Shown: positions 37,736 to 46,845 of the stretch, piece by piece
Layout of the letters: every line of letters begins with the position of its first letter
How positions within the stretch are numbered: position 1 is the first letter of the stretch
Source of the DNA: Natronorubrum halophilum
Lineage (GTDB): Archaea; Halobacteriota; Halobacteria; Halobacteriales; Natrialbaceae
Reading direction: 5' to 3'
Length of the DNA: 64,000 nt
NCBI RefSeq assembly: GCF_003670115.1
Contig: NZ_QQTY01000005.1
Coordinates: forward strand, 124,001-188,000
Program-made: the position numbers and the translations under genes
The notes under the pieces: model-generated
Told to the model about the DNA's origin: nothing
Seen by the model: the letters and a program-made list of their open reading frames with translations, nothing else
Database searches by the model: none

Positions 37736-40060
37736 TTAATTATCGAATCCGGATGTTTCCCTCGGCCGTTCGGGGCTGTCATCCCGACCCGTCGGCTTCG
37801 GCGTGATACCGATCTCGTCCGCCGACTCGTCGCCGCTGGCGCCGAAGATCCGTTCGCGGAACGTGCGTTTGTGACGTTTCTCCGCGAGCAACACCGAACA
37901 GTCGACCTCATCGAGAACGTCGAGAATGAGCGAACCGCGGGCGAGTCGCTCGAGGACGCCCTTCTCCGTCGCGCCGATGATCAGCAACGTCGCGTCCGAC
38001 GCAGCCTCGGCGATACGGGTCTGGACGTCGCCGGTCTCGACCCTGCACGTCGCGTCCTCGAGGCCGCGGTCGCGAGCCCAGTTCTGGAGGAACTGCCGTC
38101 CCCGCTCGCGGTCGTCGGCGACGTGGAACAGCGTCACGTCCGCGTCGAACAGGTCTTGAAGCGCGCGCGCGACAGCCGCCGCGAGATCCGAATCGGGGCC
38201 GCCGGCGGTCGGGAGCAGGATTCGAGACGGGTCGAATCCACGGTCGCGAAAGACCAGGAAGTCACACGGGAGCGACCGCGCGAGTTCGTCGACGGTGGTT
38301 TCTACGCGACCCGGCGAGCCGTGAGAGTCGGGACCCCACCCCATCACACAGCTGTCGACGCCGTATCGTTTTGCGGCGTCGAACACTTCCTCGATGCCGC
38401 GGTGTGAGAGCACCACGTGCGTTTCCACGTCGACGCCGTACGTCTCGGCGTCCGCCCGCGCCTGCTCGAGCAGGTGCGCGGCCGCTTCGTGGTCCTTCTG
38501 TTTCCGAGCGGCCCGCAACGAGGTTTGATCGGGCACTTGCTCGATGTTAACGGCGACGACCGTCCCGTCGTGTTGGGCGGCGATCGCCGATCCGAGTGTG
38601 ATGAGATGTTTTTCGTGAGCGGGGTTCGCGAGCGGGACCATCACCCGGTAGTCACCGCCCTCGGGTTGAACGGACGTGGTCGCGGAGACGGCCGCGTTCG
38701 GGAGTTCCTCCGAGCGCTCGAGGACGTAGTCGGCGAGAACCCCTGGCGACTCGATCTCCGAGCGGGCGTAGCCGAGGTACCAGACGACGCCGAAGACCAC
38801 GAATCCCATCGAGAGCAGGATGACGATCGGTTCGATGAACGCGATCAGCGCGAACGAGAAGACCGCGCCCAGAATCGGCGTCGCGGGGTAGAACGGCACG
38901 GTGAAGTCCGGATCATAACCCGCGGGTTTGGCCTCCCGGAAGACGATCAACGCGATGTTCAAGAGACCGTAGACGATGAGGTGGAGAACGCTGCCAGCGG
39001 TTGCCAGTATCTCGAGGTTTCCAAAGGCGATAAACAGGAGGATGAACGCGCCCGTGATCGCAATCGCGCGGTAGGGCGTCGCAAAGCGTGGATGGATCTC
39101 GTTGATCTTCGGCGAGATCAGTTTGTCCCGGCCCATCGCGAAGTTGATTCGGGAGGACGCGAGGATCGACGCGTTCGCCGACGATGCGGTTGCGAGCAGC
39201 CCGCCGAGCAACAGCGCCGCGGCACCGACGGGACCGATCAACAGTCGAGCGACGTCGACGACGGCGGTTTCGTTGTTCGCGACGAGGCTGGTTTCGACGG
39301 CCGCGAGGATCGCGAGGAGAATCAGGGCGTACATCACGGTGACGATCACGACGCTCCCGATCACCGCCCGCGGGAGGTTCTTCCCCGGTTCCTGAATCTC
39401 TTCGGCGACGGACGTGATCTGGACGAAGCCGAGGTAGGAGACGAATATCAACCCCGTCACCGGCAACAGGGGTGCCCAACCGAACGGGTCGATCGGACGG
39501 AGCGTTTCCAGATCGGCGTTGAGCAGGCCGAACAGGGTAAAGACCGCCAGAATTCCCATGAGTACGATGACGATAACGTTCTGCAGCCGCCCCGTCTCCT
39601 TCGCGCCGATGTAGTTGATCGCGATGAAAAACCCCGCGCCGACCAGCCCGATCAGCTGGGCCGAGTCGAAGCCGAGGGGGCCGAGTGTCACCGACGAGAT
39701 ACTTACGAACTGGTTGACGTACTCGCCGAACCCGTACATGTAAAACGCCGAGGCGAACGCGAGCCCCATCCAGTTGCCCCAGCCGGCGATCGAACCGAAC
39801 AGCGGCCCGAGTCCCTGGTTCACGTAATAGTATGCACCGCCGGAGACGGGCATCGCCGTCCCGAGTTCGGATGCCGAAAGCGCCGTGAGCAGCGCGAGTC
39901 CGCCACCGACGACGAACGCCAACGCCGCCAGCGGCCCGAGCTCCGCCACCGCCGGTCCGGGGAGGACGAAGATCCCCGCCCCGATCATCGTCCCGACGCC
40001 GATGGTCAACGCGGCGAGCGGGCCGATGTCCTTGGCGAGTTCCTCATCGCTTCCGCTCAT
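37736..40060 (-). CDS. Second APC permease-UspA-UspA fusion (tandem paralogue)
   Basis: This 774-aa protein has the same architecture as its downstream neighbour: APC transporter (IGVGTMIGAGIFVLPGPAVA, YYYVNQGLGPLFGS, SANASILASSRINFAMGRDK), then two Usp domains. The second Usp has ILLPTAGGPDSDLAAAVARA and GATEKGVLERLARGSLILDV. The two genes, 172 bp apart, arose by tandem duplication and have since diverged throughout. The intergenic space is A/T-rich, so each may have its own promoter. The substrate (probably a cationic or neutral amino acid or an amine) is unknown. Confidence 0.93.
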   Translation of the reverse strand: MSGSDEELAKDIGPLAALTIGVGTMIGAGIFVLPGPAVAELGPLAALAFVVGGGLALLTALSASELGTAMPVSGGAYYYVNQGLGPLFGSIAGWGNWMGLAFASAFYMYGFGEYVNQFVSISSVTLGPLGFDSAQLIGLVGAGFFIAINYIGAKETGRLQNVIVIVLMGILAVFTLFGLLNADLETLRPIDPFGWAPLLPVTGLIFVSYLGFVQITSVAEEIQEPGKNLPRAVIGSVVIVTVMYALILLAILAAVETSLVANNETAVVDVARLLIGPVGAAALLLGGLLATASSANASILASSRINFAMGRDKLISPKINEIHPRFATPYRAIAITGAFILLFIAFGNLEILATAGSVLHLIVYGLLNIALIVFREAKPAGYDPDFTVPFYPATPILGAVFSFALIAFIEPIVILLSMGFVVFGVVWYLGYARSEIESPGVLADYVLERSEELPNAAVSATTSVQPEGGDYRVMVPLANPAHEKHLITLGSAIAAQHDGTVVAVNIEQVPDQTSLRAARKQKDHEAAAHLLEQARADAETYGVDVETHVVLSHRGIEEVFDAAKRYGVDSCVMGWGPDSHGSPGRVETTVDELARSLPCDFLVFRDRGFDPSRILLPTAGGPDSDLAAAVARALQDLFDADVTLFHVADDRERGRQFLQNWARDRGLEDATCRVETGDVQTRIAEAASDATLLIIGATEKGVLERLARGSLILDVLDEVDCSVLLAEKRHKRTFRERIFGASGDESADEIGITPKPTGRDDSPERPRETSGFDN

Positions 40061-40340
40061 GGTTCCTCCTCAGTACTCGTTCACCGGGAATCAGCTGTGG
40101 ATTGCGTGTCATTCTGTGTTACGAACTGCGGGAATCGGTCGCCGAGTATCCGTCACGATAGCGCACTCAGATGTGGCCGGAATGTTCTGTCGAACTGAAA
40201 GTCACGCCTGAACGGAGTCCATCCCGAGCATAGTGAGGCGAAGTAGGACTCACCCCTTAACAGGTTCGTTTACCGCTCGAGACCCGACTCCGATCGAGCC
40301 GTTCGTCACCGTCTCAAACCGAGTGCCGTCTGCGGTCCGG

Positions 40341-40544
40341 TTATCGGGTCGCTTCTTCGAGAATGTGAGTAATGGCCCAGATGACCCAGATAAAGACGAG
40401 AACGACAAAGACGCCCATCTCGAGGCGAACGAACGAACCGTGCCAGACGGCGAGAATGACCGCAACGACCGTAATCGAAACGGCGGTAACGGTAAAAATG
40501 TCGAAAAAGGAGGAGGGCTCTCGAACGCTGGGCAGTCGAGTCAT
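40341..40544 (-). CDS. 67-aa two-helix membrane protein
   Basis: The protein starts MTRLPSVREPSSFFDIF and has two hydrophobic helices (TVTAVSITVVAVILAVWHG and GVFVVLVFIWVIWAITHIL) joined by a short FVRLEM loop. It ends EEATR. A TATA-like CATATAG element (about 40573-40579) lies 32 nt upstream of the ATG at 40544, which favours this start over an ATG at 40595. It is next to transporter genes and could be an accessory subunit, but there is no direct evidence. Confidence 0.7.
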   Translation of the reverse strand: MTRLPSVREPSSFFDIFTVTAVSITVVAVILAVWHGSFVRLEMGVFVVLVFIWVIWAITHILEEATR

Positions 40545-40751
40545 GCCAATCACGTACTCGTAGGGGGCCAACGCATATAGATCATCGGTCAACACGTCTG
40601 GACGACGGAAGCGGTGAGCGATCAGGTGTCGATACGTGGCGTCCGCCAGCGAGCCGGGAGGCTAGGTCCGGATCTAACTTCAATAGAATTATGTGCGACC
40701 GAAATTTTGGAGTAGCGTGTTTCTGGCAGTGCCGTCGCCAGATGTGTGAGC

Positions 40752-42290
40752 ATGAATATACGTGTTAACTGGCAGGCAAGCATTGCCCTCACTGGAACCG
40801 TTCTCAAATATCTCGCCCTCGCGCTGCTCGTCCCGCTCGTCGTCGCCATCATCTATCAGGAGGATATTTTCGCTTTCGTGGCGACCATCGTGATTACCGT
40901 CACCGTCGGATTCCTTCTCGAGCAACTCGATCCCGATCCCGATCTGCAACCGCGGGAGGCGCTGTTGCTGGTCGCGATCGCGTGGCTCGCCGTCGCGATC
41001 ATCGGATCGGTTCCGTACGTGATCGCGGGCTACGACACCGCTTCCACGCTTGCGCATCCGGTGAACGCACTCTTCGAGTCGATGTCCGGGTTCACGACGA
41101 CGGGAGCGACGGTGATGGGCGAGATTTCCGTCGACGATCACTCCCACGCGATCATGATGTGGCGACAGCTCACGCAGTGGCTCGGCGGCATGGGGATCAT
41201 CGTGCTGATGATCGCGATCCTACCGGAACTCGCCGTCAACGGTGCACAGCTGATTCGAACGGAGGCACCGGGACCGGAGTTACAGAAGCTCACCCCCAAG
41301 ATCGCCGAAACGGCCCGCATCCTCTGGCTCGTCTACTTCGGGTTTACGGTCGTCCTCATCGGGTTGCTCTACGGGCTCAATCGCGTAGGAGTAGCTCCCG
41401 AAATGACCTTCTACAACGCCGTCGCACACGGCTTTTCGACCCTGCCGACTGGCGGGTTCTCGCCCGAAGCGAACAGTATCGCGGCGTTCTCGGCGGTCGT
41501 TCAGTGGGTCATCATCCCGTTCATGGTCGTTGCCGGGACCAACTTCGCGCTCTTTTGGTACGTGTTACACGATGAGCCGCGACGGATCGTTCAGAATACC
41601 GAGTTTCGCACCTATGCCGGGGCAATCGCGGTTCTCGCGGGGCTTCTCGGTGCGCTGTTGTACAGCGGTGGGGCACCCCCACTCGGCGACCTGGGCGGGA
41701 CGACCGAGGGAGTAGGCGAGAACGCTATTCGACAGGCGCTGTTCCAGACCGTCTCGCTGTTGAACTCGACGGGATTCGCGACGAGCAACTTCGCACAGTG
41801 GGACGGGGCCGCACAGGTGGTCCTCCTGACCGCCATGTTTATCGGCGGCAGCGCCGGTTCGACCGGTGGCGGGATCAAGATCATCCGCTGGCTGGTCGTG
41901 TTGAAAATCGCTCGCCGGGAACTGTTCACCGCTGCGCACCCCGAGGCCGTAAAGCCGATCCGGATCGGCGGGTACGTCGTCGACGAGGACGTGATCCGTG
42001 GCGTGCTCGGCTTTACGTTCCTCTTCTTGCTCATCTTCGCCTTCGCAACGGTGTTCCTCATCGTCGATGCGGCCCGCGTCGGCTACTCGCTGACGCCCCT
42101 CGAGGCCATCGGCGCGAGTATCGCGACGATCGGGAACATCGGTCCGGGATTCGGCGCGGTCGGCCCGTTCGGAAGCTACCTCGAGTTTCCGGTAACCTCG
42201 AAACTCGTGATGATCTTCCTCATGTGGATCGGTCGCCTCGAAATTATTCCGGTGCTCGTCCTGTTCACGGGCGCGTTCTGGAAGCGATGA
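40752..42290 (+). CDS. trkH: TrkH-family potassium transporter (second copy)
   Basis: The 512-aa protein has all four pore loops: MSGFTTTGATVMG, LPTGGFSPEANSI, NSTGFATSNFAQWD and IATIGNIGPGFGAVG, with TQWLGGMGIIVLMIAIL and MWIGRLEIIPVLVLF. It is clearly a K+ channel of the Trk/Ktr superfamily and is distinct from the copy at 31776. The ATG at 40752 or a GTG at 40746 could be the start. It has no adjacent trkA and may use the two-RCK TrkA at 30393. Confidence 0.93.
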   Translation: MNIRVNWQASIALTGTVLKYLALALLVPLVVAIIYQEDIFAFVATIVITVTVGFLLEQLDPDPDLQPREALLLVAIAWLAVAIIGSVPYVIAGYDTASTLAHPVNALFESMSGFTTTGATVMGEISVDDHSHAIMMWRQLTQWLGGMGIIVLMIAILPELAVNGAQLIRTEAPGPELQKLTPKIAETARILWLVYFGFTVVLIGLLYGLNRVGVAPEMTFYNAVAHGFSTLPTGGFSPEANSIAAFSAVVQWVIIPFMVVAGTNFALFWYVLHDEPRRIVQNTEFRTYAGAIAVLAGLLGALLYSGGAPPLGDLGGTTEGVGENAIRQALFQTVSLLNSTGFATSNFAQWDGAAQVVLLTAMFIGGSAGSTGGGIKIIRWLVVLKIARRELFTAAHPEAVKPIRIGGYVVDEDVIRGVLGFTFLFLLIFAFATVFLIVDAARVGYSLTPLEAIGASIATIGNIGPGFGAVGPFGSYLEFPVTSKLVMIFLMWIGRLEIIPVLVLFTGAFWKR

Positions 42291-42484
42291 CCGCTCCTCA
42301 CGCTATCGAAGCGGGTCCCGCGTTCGGCGGACGCTCCGCGGATCGATACCGGCCGTTCGCGGGCGATACACCGGCTCCCGTTTCGTGGATACCGCTACAG
42401 GCGCGGACGTGAATCTGCGTCGTCGAACTCACGGCTCTCGAAAGCAATTGTCACTCGAGTAGAAATCGCCCGTACGACGGCCCG

Positions 42485-43606
42485 TCAGATGCCGAACGTC
42501 GCCCTGAGCATATCGCGACTTCCCGGACCGAGTCCGACGGCGACGACGGTGATCATCATCACGATCGCAAACCGGGGGTTCTCCTCGAATATCTCCTCGT
42601 TGAACACCCAGATGATGAACACGGGAGCGGCGAGTTTCACGAGCGCGAACGGCCACGCAGAACCGGTAATCTCGGTGATGCTTGCGGGAAGAAACGACCC
42701 CGTCACGTTGACGATCGCCTCGTTGACCGGATGTTTCGGACTGTAGCCGAGGTTCCAGACGTGCGACCAGTCGAGCATGAGCTGGTTCGCGAACCCGTCG
42801 ATCGCGTGGGCCCAGATGATGATGATCCCCATCAATCCGGTACCGCGGTTCAGATCGGGGGCGAACCGCGTGATCCCGATCCAGATGATGGCCGTCGAGA
42901 CGGTCGCGGCCGTGAGGACGATGGTCGCGATCAACGGGTGAAACGAGACGTACTCCGTCGTCGCGGCGAGATAGCCGAGCCAACCGAGCGTGACGGCGAG
43001 CGCGGTTGCACCGATCGTGACGAGGGGATACTCATAGCCCGAGACGTACCCGTTTCGCTCGAGGTAGACGGAGCCGGCGACCGCGACGAACGCGATGAAG
43101 GCCACGGTGAAGTAGATCAACGGACTGATCATGAACCCCGACCACGGCAACTGAATCGCGAGTTCGCCCGTCTCGCGGTAGGCGGCGACGTTCGCGTCCT
43201 CGACGGTTCGGAGGGCACCGCCGAAGAGCATGAACGGGAACAGGGCGAAAAAGCCCGCGCGGTAGCGTTCGATCTCGAGGCGGCGAATCACGAACAGGAT
43301 CCCGATCACGAACAGGATAAGCGTCGGGATGTATCCCGAATACGAGACGAGCGTGTATCCCGGCGCGGCGGTCGGTCCGGCGTCCGCGGGCGCGTTGTTA
43401 CAGTGTACCTGTTCGCCACCCGCCCACGCGATACAGCTCCATCCGTGAGCGTCAGCAACCACCGGTCCCCAAAAGTACTGCCAGATGATGTCGACGTACA
43501 CGCGCTGTGGGAACACCAAGGCGGCGAGTGTCACACCGACGGCGAGGAGGACAACGGTCGCGGCCCAGATCCGTTCGGCCCCGTACCGTTCGATATACTC
43601 GTCCAT
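42485..43606 (-). CDS. DUF63 family multi-spanning membrane protein
   Basis: The 373-aa protein starts [20 protein letters not shown] and has about nine to ten hydrophobic segments. The motifs [17 protein letters not shown] and [18 protein letters not shown] are characteristic of the archaeal DUF63 family. A pair of Cys residues (CIAW and HCNN) lies in an extracellular loop and may form a disulfide. No function is known for the family. Confidence 0.9.
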   Translation of the reverse strand: MDEYIERYGAERIWAATVVLLAVGVTLAALVFPQRVYVDIIWQYFWGPVVADAHGWSCIAWAGGEQVHCNNAPADAGPTAAPGYTLVSYSGYIPTLILFVIGILFVIRRLEIERYRAGFFALFPFMLFGGALRTVEDANVAAYRETGELAIQLPWSGFMISPLIYFTVAFIAFVAVAGSVYLERNGYVSGYEYPLVTIGATALAVTLGWLGYLAATTEYVSFHPLIATIVLTAATVSTAIIWIGITRFAPDLNRGTGLMGIIIIWAHAIDGFANQLMLDWSHVWNLGYSPKHPVNEAIVNVTGSFLPASITEITGSAWPFALVKLAAPVFIIWVFNEEIFEENPRFAIVMMITVVAVGLGPGSRDMLRATFGI

Positions 43607-43681
43607 GGACGATACCCGTCGGGGCGGGTGCTTACCGTTTCCGATTTTCTGCAGGGATAGACAGTCGACAGTCGGTGACCG

Positions 43682-44494
43682 TTACTCGCCAGTGAACTGG
43701 GCCTCCCGCGTTGCCGCACGCAGTTCCTCGTGGATCTCACCGTTCGAGGCCACCAGCCCGGTGCTGTCGTGTCGCCAGCGGTTCCCCTCGAGGTCGGTGA
43801 CGGTCCCGCCGGCCTCGCGGACCAGCTGGACGCCGGCGACGGTATCCCACGAATTCGCCCGCAGGTTGGTCATCGTCCCCTCGAGCGTCCCCGCCGCGAC
43901 CATCGCTAACTCGAGTTGGGCGCAGCCAAAGCGACGCATGTCGCCGAAGCGCTCGACGATGGCTCGCGTCGCCCCGGCGTACTGCTCACGGTCGTCGAAG
44001 TCCCACCAGAACGTGGGACAGACGGTTGCGGCCTCGGGGTCGCCGCAGTCGCTGACCGAAAGCGGTTCCTCGTTTCGAAACGCCCCCTCGGGGCCGACGC
44101 GATACGTGTCCGACAGGGCGGGACAGACGGTCGCCGCGCCGACCGGCTCGCCGTCGCGGACTGCGGCGACGGCCGTCGCGAAGGCGCGACTCTCGTTGAC
44201 GAAGTTGTTCGTTCCGTCGATGGGATCGACGATCCAGGCCGGCCCCGTCTCCGGAACCTGCTTCAGCGCATCGTCCTCCTCGCCGACGATCGGATCCGCC
44301 GGAAACGCCTCCTCGATGACCTCGATAACCGTCGTCTGGGCGTCTCGGTCGACCTGCGTCACGACGTCCGTCTTCCCGTCCTTGTACTCGACCTCGAGAT
44401 CGGTTCGAAACGACTCGTCGGCGACGTCTGCACCCGCGGTAGCCGCGCGGACCGCGACGCTCGCCCGGCGAGCGTCCCCGTTGCGTTCGCTCAT
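43682..44494 (-). CDS. Inositol monophosphatase/FBPase-family phosphatase
   Basis: The 270-aa protein has the complete Li+-sensitive phosphatase metal sites: GEE (71-73), DPIDGTNNF (90-98) and a C-terminal NSWDTVAG. It hydrolyses a phosphomonoester. In archaea these enzymes often act on both inositol-1-phosphate and fructose-1,6-bisphosphate, so gluconeogenesis or osmolyte/lipid synthesis are both possible. It lies upstream of, and on the same strand as, the DUF63 gene, 75 bp away. Confidence 0.9.
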   Translation of the reverse strand: MSERNGDARRASVAVRAATAGADVADESFRTDLEVEYKDGKTDVVTQVDRDAQTTVIEVIEEAFPADPIVGEEDDALKQVPETGPAWIVDPIDGTNNFVNESRAFATAVAAVRDGEPVGAATVCPALSDTYRVGPEGAFRNEEPLSVSDCGDPEAATVCPTFWWDFDDREQYAGATRAIVERFGDMRRFGCAQLELAMVAAGTLEGTMTNLRANSWDTVAGVQLVREAGGTVTDLEGNRWRHDSTGLVASNGEIHEELRAATREAQFTGE

Positions 44495-44677
44495 TGGCTA
44501 CTGTCGGGAGGCCGGCGTGAAAAGCGGACCTACTCGTTCTCACGGCCGGCGAGCAGCGGGCGGCGATCGCGAGAAACGCTCTCGAGACGCTGCAGACCTC
44601 GGTGTGGCGCCACGGAGCGACCGCTCGCGGAGTGGTGAGATCGACGCGAGAAAATACCGAGGTGGGCCGAAGCCGAG

Positions 44678-46024
44678 TTAGACGAGTTGGATGACGTTTC
44701 CGTTCGAGGAGACGTGGATATCCCGTCCGAGATCGTAGCCCTGGTTCGAAGCGAGATCAACGTAGCCCGACAGCCCCTTCAGATTCTGGTGGGCCGGGAT
44801 GATGTGCTGGGGCTGGAGCGCGTCGAGCATCGTGTAGTGGCCCTCCTGGCAGAGGTGACCGGAGACGTGGATGTCGTCGTAGACGCGTGCACCCTGCATG
44901 CCGAGCAGTTTCTCCGCCTGGTAGCGCTGGCCCTCGTTGGTCGGCTCCGGAATGACGCGCGCGGAGAAGACGACCTTGTCGCCATCGTTCAGCTCGTACG
45001 GCGTCTCGCCGCGAGCCATCCGGGTGAGCATCGCACGCGGCTCGCCCTGGTGGCCCGTGACGACGGGGAGGAAGTTCTCCTTACCCTCGTTCATGATCCG
45101 TTCGAACGACTGATCGACGGAGTTTCGATGGCCGAACATGCCGAGGTCGTCCGGGAAGTCGACGAAGTCGAGTCGCTCCGCGGTGCCGGAGTACTTCTCC
45201 ATCGAGCGCCCGAGCAAGACCGGCTGGCGGCCGATGTCCTTCGCGAACTCGACCAGCGACGTCACCCGCGCGATGTGGCTCGAGAAGGTGGTGGCGACGA
45301 TGCCGCCGTCGTAGTCCTCCATACTGTAGAGGACGTCCCGAAGGTGTTCTCGAGCGACGTTCTCGCTCGGGGTTCGCCCCTTCTTGTTCGCGTTCGTACA
45401 GTCCTCGATGTAACACAGCACACCCTCGTCCTCCCGACCGATCTCGCGGAAGCGCTTCATGTCGATCGGGTCACCGATGACCGGCGTGTGGTCCATGCGC
45501 TTGTCCAGCCCGTAAACGATCGCGCCCTCGGGCGTGTGGAGGACCGGGTTGATCGCGTCGATGATCGAGTGGGTCACGTTGACGAACTCGAGTTCGACGC
45601 CGCCGTCGCCGATCGTCATCGATTCGCCGGGATCCATCGTCACCAGTTCGTTTTCGGTGCCGAACTTCTGTTCGTCCTGCAACTCTTGTTTGACGAGTTC
45701 GATCGTAAACGGCGTCGCGACGACGGGAGCGTCGTACCGGTGGGCCAGTTTCGAGATGGCGCCGATGTGGTCGAGGTGGCCGTGGGTCGGCACGATCGCT
45801 TTCACGTCGCCCTCGAGGTCGCTCATGATCCGATCGTCGGGGATCGCGCCCATGTCGATCAGATCCAGACTGTGCATCCCTTCCGTCCGGATGTTGTCGT
45901 GGATCAGTACCTTCGACAGGTTGAGACCCATGTCGAAGATAACGATGTCAGTACCAGCGCGAACGGCAGTCATCTGCCGTCCGACTTCCTCGTAGCCGCC
46001 GATCGTCGCGATTTCGATTTCCAT
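44678..46024 (-). CDS. rnj: Ribonuclease J (beta-CASP metallo-beta-lactamase)
   Basis: The 448-aa protein has the metal motif HGHLDH (81-86) and the beta-CASP motifs: [17 protein letters not shown] near residue 205, [11 protein letters not shown] near 245, and [14 protein letters not shown] near 390. The last segment [15 protein letters not shown] matches archaeal RNase J, a 5'-3' exoribonuclease in mRNA turnover and rRNA maturation. It faces the tRNA-Leu gene across a 294-bp region with two dyads. Length and all motifs indicate an active enzyme. Confidence 0.95.
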   Translation of the reverse strand: MEIEIATIGGYEEVGRQMTAVRAGTDIVIFDMGLNLSKVLIHDNIRTEGMHSLDLIDMGAIPDDRIMSDLEGDVKAIVPTHGHLDHIGAISKLAHRYDAPVVATPFTIELVKQELQDEQKFGTENELVTMDPGESMTIGDGGVELEFVNVTHSIIDAINPVLHTPEGAIVYGLDKRMDHTPVIGDPIDMKRFREIGREDEGVLCYIEDCTNANKKGRTPSENVAREHLRDVLYSMEDYDGGIVATTFSSHIARVTSLVEFAKDIGRQPVLLGRSMEKYSGTAERLDFVDFPDDLGMFGHRNSVDQSFERIMNEGKENFLPVVTGHQGEPRAMLTRMARGETPYELNDGDKVVFSARVIPEPTNEGQRYQAEKLLGMQGARVYDDIHVSGHLCQEGHYTMLDALQPQHIIPAHQNLKGLSGYVDLASNQGYDLGRDIHVSSNGNVIQLV

Positions 46025-46141
46025 AGTGAGTGCCGATCATAGCAGTCTCTTCACAGGGCGCGCCAGCAGATACTGACTGCAACAGGAACGAATCGACGGA
46101 CGTGAGGCGTCGTCGGTCACGTCTCCGATATCGCCATGTGA

Positions 46142-46156
46142 AAGACGGCGCGTCTT
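46142..46156. repeat. Dyad AAGACG-N3-CGTCTT, copy 1
   Basis: A perfect inverted repeat, extended by one more pair on each side to GAAAGACG/CGTCTTTC (46140-46158 outer limits), with a GCG loop. It shares its six-base arms with copy 2, 140 bp to the right. It may be an operator or an RNA hairpin in the rnj upstream region. Confidence 0.6.
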
Positions 46157-46282
46157 TCGGTTATCAGACCAGTAGCCCTTCGGCCGTATATAGTTCCGGA
46201 TTCGGTTCGGAAACGGGCGGTTCTCCGTCTTCGCTCGGCAGACGCTGTTAGATCCATCGACACCACCGCAGAAGTTTGCGAG

Positions 46283-46303
46283 GGCAAGACGCTCCGTCTT
46301 GCC
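46283..46303. repeat. Dyad GGCAAGACG-N3-CGTCTTGCC, copy 2
   Basis: A perfect 9-bp stem with a 3-nt loop that starts 15 nt beyond the 3' end of tRNA-Leu, read on the minus strand. It has the same AAGACG/CGTCTT core as copy 1. It may help 3' processing or termination of the tRNA transcript. No T-run follows it. Confidence 0.6.
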
Positions 46304-46318
46304 GCACTAGTTGTGTAG

Positions 46319-46401
46319 TGCGAGGGGAGGGAATCGAACCCACGAACCCCTACGGGAGCGGATCTTGAGTCCGCCGCCGTTGGCCGCTTGGCTACCCTCG
46401 C
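46319..46401 (-). tRNA. tRNA-Leu (anticodon CAA)
   Basis: Read from 46401, the sequence has a 7-bp acceptor stem GCGAGGG/CCCTCGC and discriminator A. A D-arm with AGCCAAGCGG follows. The anticodon arm has loop CTCAAGA, giving CAA. A long variable arm typical of Leu is present, and the T-loop is GGTTCGAATC. The length is 83 nt and no CCA is encoded. No intron is seen. Confidence 0.95.
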
Positions 46402-46522
46402 ACGCATCGTGAGCTTTCTCCCTCACGAGGTTAAATCGTCCGATTCTCGTTCCCCATGTCCGCGGCCTCGAGACGCGGCGCAACTGAAAACGCTTAGGGG
46501 GCTCTCGGTCGATAGCTCGAGC

Positions 46523-46750
46523 GTGAGCGAGAATCGCGTCGTTCAGGGGCGAATGGTAACGGGCAAAGCACTCGCGGAGCTGATCGAGGACGATTCGGTG
46601 ATGGAAGCCGAGCCGATCGAAGACGCCGACAGGGACTGTCCCGAGTGCGGTGGAAACGTACTCGAGGTCGGCTACATGCCCTCGGTCACCGAGTTCATCA
46701 CCGGCTGGAAGTGCCAGGATTGCGACTGGAGCGAGACGGATCGAGACTGA
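46523..46750 (+). CDS. Small haloarchaeal zinc-ribbon protein (DUF5795-like)
   Basis: The 75-aa protein (GTG start) begins MSENRVVQGRMVTGKALAEL and has a zinc ribbon with RDCPECGGNV (Cys-x2-Cys) and GWKCQDCDWSE (Cys-x2-Cys). The protein is acidic, with a conserved EVGYMPSVTEFITGWK segment between the knuckles. The ATG at 46553 (MVTGKAL) is an alternative start, but the upstream residues look conserved. Its function is unknown; it could bind nucleic acid or a protein. Confidence 0.8.
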   Translation: MSENRVVQGRMVTGKALAELIEDDSVMEAEPIEDADRDCPECGGNVLEVGYMPSVTEFITGWKCQDCDWSETDRD

Positions 46751-46845
46751 GTAGCCGGAGCCGACCAGCGGCGACGATAGCGAGCCCGGATCATCCGTAG
46801 CACGGAAACTCGTCGAGACGGTCCGCACTCGACCGATGCTCGAGG

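Noticed and set aside
40233-40580. 115-codon frame opposite the 67-aa membrane protein gene
   Set aside because: Its polar Asp/Asn/Arg-rich reading is the expected complement of a hydrophobic two-helix protein with a promoter.
44687-46042. 451-codon frame antisense to rnj
   Set aside because: RNase J has every catalytic motif on the other strand, and the antisense frame reads as a charged shadow.
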